NCBI GenBank assembly: GCA_963277665.1
Contig: OY728136.1
Location: forward strand, 1,971,782,576 to 1,971,846,575
Length of the DNA stretch: 64,000 nucleotides
Reading direction: 5' to 3'
Source: Viscum album
Lineage: Eukaryota; Streptophyta; Magnoliopsida; Santalales; Viscaceae
The notes beneath the pieces are model-generated. The model was not told the DNA's origin and ran no database searches. It worked only from the letters and a program-made list of their open reading frames with translations. The position numbers were made by a program, and so were the translations under genes. Of the stretch, positions 62,351-64,000 are shown piece by piece (the stretch's first letter is position 1; each line of letters begins with the position of its first letter).

Positions 62351-62859
62351 ACCAAAGTGGAAAATTGTCCAATTAGATAGGATCCTATAGTTTTATACAT
62401 GAGGAATATTACATGGGATCCAATCATGATGGTCATAGAATGGATTGATATGGGAATAATAAAATTATATTCATCCTGCACAGATCAAATAACTTCTCGA
62501 CCATTCATTATTTATAAGATCATGGTGGTAAAAAAATATGATGAGATACTGTAAAAAAGGTATAGAATATTACAAAGTTCAACTATTTTATATATTAAGT
62601 TATATGTTTTTTCACCCATCTTGGTTTTCCATTAAACCCATAACTAATTTTTTAACATCTTTTTGATATTAAAATCTTATCATTCTCTATTAATCTGGAA
62701 TGAAGTAATTTTTATAGATATTTGATGAAAATGTTTATTTTTTATTACAGGAAGAGGATTATTACATAAATTAAAATATGGGTTCATGTTATGATAATAA
62801 ATCATGTCTTAAATATATAATTATAAGGGAACTATGGATCAATTTCCCAAATTAGTATG

Positions 62860-63190
62860 GAATTGGTAAGGTAAAATGATGTATTTAATCATAGAAGACC
62901 AATTGACCCCTAAATGAAATAACACCATATATGTGGTTGTTTATCACCTTACGAACTCTGCAGACTCCATTACACTCAAGGAAGATTATAAAATTGGCCT
63001 ACCATTCGGGACATACATAAGAGAATTTATAATAATTCATAGATGTAAGGACTCAGGCTTAAACATTACAAAATCATGAGTTAAGTAATGAATTCACAAT
63101 GAGGATTTATTCAGTTTATTTTTTTAGAGAATTAGTTCATAATGAATACATAACAACCTGAATATTACAAGTTGAAACTTCTACTCAATA
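62860..63190 (+). pseudogene. Integrase core remnant of Gy-3
   Basis: Near 62,930-63,050 the plus strand reads VVVYHLTNSADSITLKEDYK then TYIREFIIIHRC. This fits the gypsy integrase core WVVVDRLTKSAHFIP.KEDY, then .YI.EIV.LHG. A HEL-NEF-MRIYSVYFFREL segment near 63,075-63,135 parallels HGVP.SIISDRDPRFTS.FW. The first catalytic D of the core (VDRL) is Y here. It loses similarity after about 63,190. Confidence 0.8.
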
Positions 63191-63199
63191 TCAATTGTT

Positions 63200-64000
63200 T
63201 TCATAAAAATACTCTTTAAAAAAGAAACATGTCTAGTTCCATGTTTTAAAAAACATGACTTTTCCTTGATCCCATCATAGACCTTATTCATATTTATGTC
63301 CTATGAAAAACATTTCAAAACTGTGGACGACTATAAAATGATCAGTAAGGGATATATAATGAATGAAAACTATTAGTTTTTCAAAACTACCAGTACAAAA
63401 ATGAATACATTATCATAATGTAATACTTTTCACCATTAATAGGTAGCAAAAACACTTCACATAATGTAATATCATTGCTTACCATTTTTTAAACATAAGA
63501 TTACCACAAATCACAAAGAAATAAACATATACCATATAAAGGTAACATGGGACATAAAGATAGTGAAATAGATTAACCATATGTTTCAGTTACACAAATA
63601 TCACTAAATGCAAGAGCCATACGACCGAATTCCACACCCAATGAATTGGAGGTTATGACATAAAAATTTATCCTTGGATTATCATTAAACCACCCATCAT
63701 TTGGTTTATCATGTAACAACTAGTCAAATTTCCAAGTACTATTATATAATCATCAAACATTAAAGATTGAAAATATCAACATTTAAATTTTAAAATTTTA
63801 GAAATCACAAGAAATAATTTCAAGATATTGATATAGTAAATCCACGGTCAAATAAATTTTCAATACCATAATATGTAAAATGGGTAGATGGTATTTATTT
63901 TTCATTTAAAAACATCACATCTTTTTTAGGAATCCAAATATCAAATAATTCTTGAGGCGGTGGGATGGGTGTTGTTGCCACATACCTTAAAAAATAGTCC
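63200..64000. other. AT-rich end of window, weak LTR-like resemblance
   Basis: Short segments (an AAAGAAACATG near 63,225, ATTTCAAAACTGTGGACGA near 63,312, CAGTAAGGGATATATAATG near 63,343) recall the inner third of the A and C LTRs on the minus strand. It could be another LTR that cut off the Gy-3 integrase. Not firm. No gene seen. Confidence 0.25.

Noticed and set aside
1..64000. CRISPR arrays, operons, ribosome binding sites, rRNA or organelle genes
   Set aside because: None seen; repeats here are LTRs or simple AT runs, and the retrotransposon context is that of a plant nucleus.

Overview
The window looks like plant nuclear heterochromatin, most likely from a flowering plant with a large genome. 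It is strongly AT-rich, has no prokaryotic gene structure, and shows no host gene I can support. Nearly everything recognisable is LTR retrotransposon of the Ty3/gypsy class. It falls in two age layers: old, stop-riddled gag-pol copies, and younger long-LTR elements that keep clean ends. Host species cannot be named from this sequence.

Old layer, minus strand, 1-18,597. Two degenerate gypsy gag-pol regions lie head to tail. Gy-1 (about 4,149-8,303) reads gag, protease, reverse transcriptase (RT), RNase H and integrase. Gy-2 (11,219 to about 15,780) has the same order. The LTR at about 8,304-11,218 sits between them, next to the primer binding site of Gy-1 and the polypurine tract of Gy-2, so it may be shared. 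A second copy of this LTR closes Gy-2 at about 15,780-18,597. The stretch 18,598-20,901 holds nothing I recognise.

Young layer, 20,907-57,049. Three related elements, here called A, B and C, have LTRs of about 4.2-4.4 kb around only 2.3-2.6 kb of internal DNA. The internal part carries a remnant gag with zinc knuckles, a tRNA-like RNA polymerase III unit on the opposite strand, and no RT, RNase H or integrase. They are therefore non-autonomous (LARD-like). A (20,907-42,856, minus) has its 5' LTR split by B (29,849-41,146, plus). C (46,218-57,049, minus) is complete. Target-site duplications are GTATG for A and TATGT for C, both perfect, and CCTTA/CCTTC for B. Each LTR also carries a TATA box (lost in one copy), a possible 1.8-2.4 kb leader intron, GTACGTAC-containing motifs (paired in B and C), and a palindrome/hairpin block.

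Right flank, 57,055-64,000, plus strand. A third degenerate gypsy pol (Gy-3) runs RT, RNase H, integrase. RT and RNase H are separated by a probable solo LTR at about 59,425-61,607. The spacer 42,862-46,212 may hold part of an old plus-strand LTR into which C inserted.

How the parts relate (inference): A, B and C would need enzymes in trans from an autonomous gypsy relative of the Gy-1/Gy-2/Gy-3 kind, using tRNA-Met priming. Every pol copy seen here is dead.
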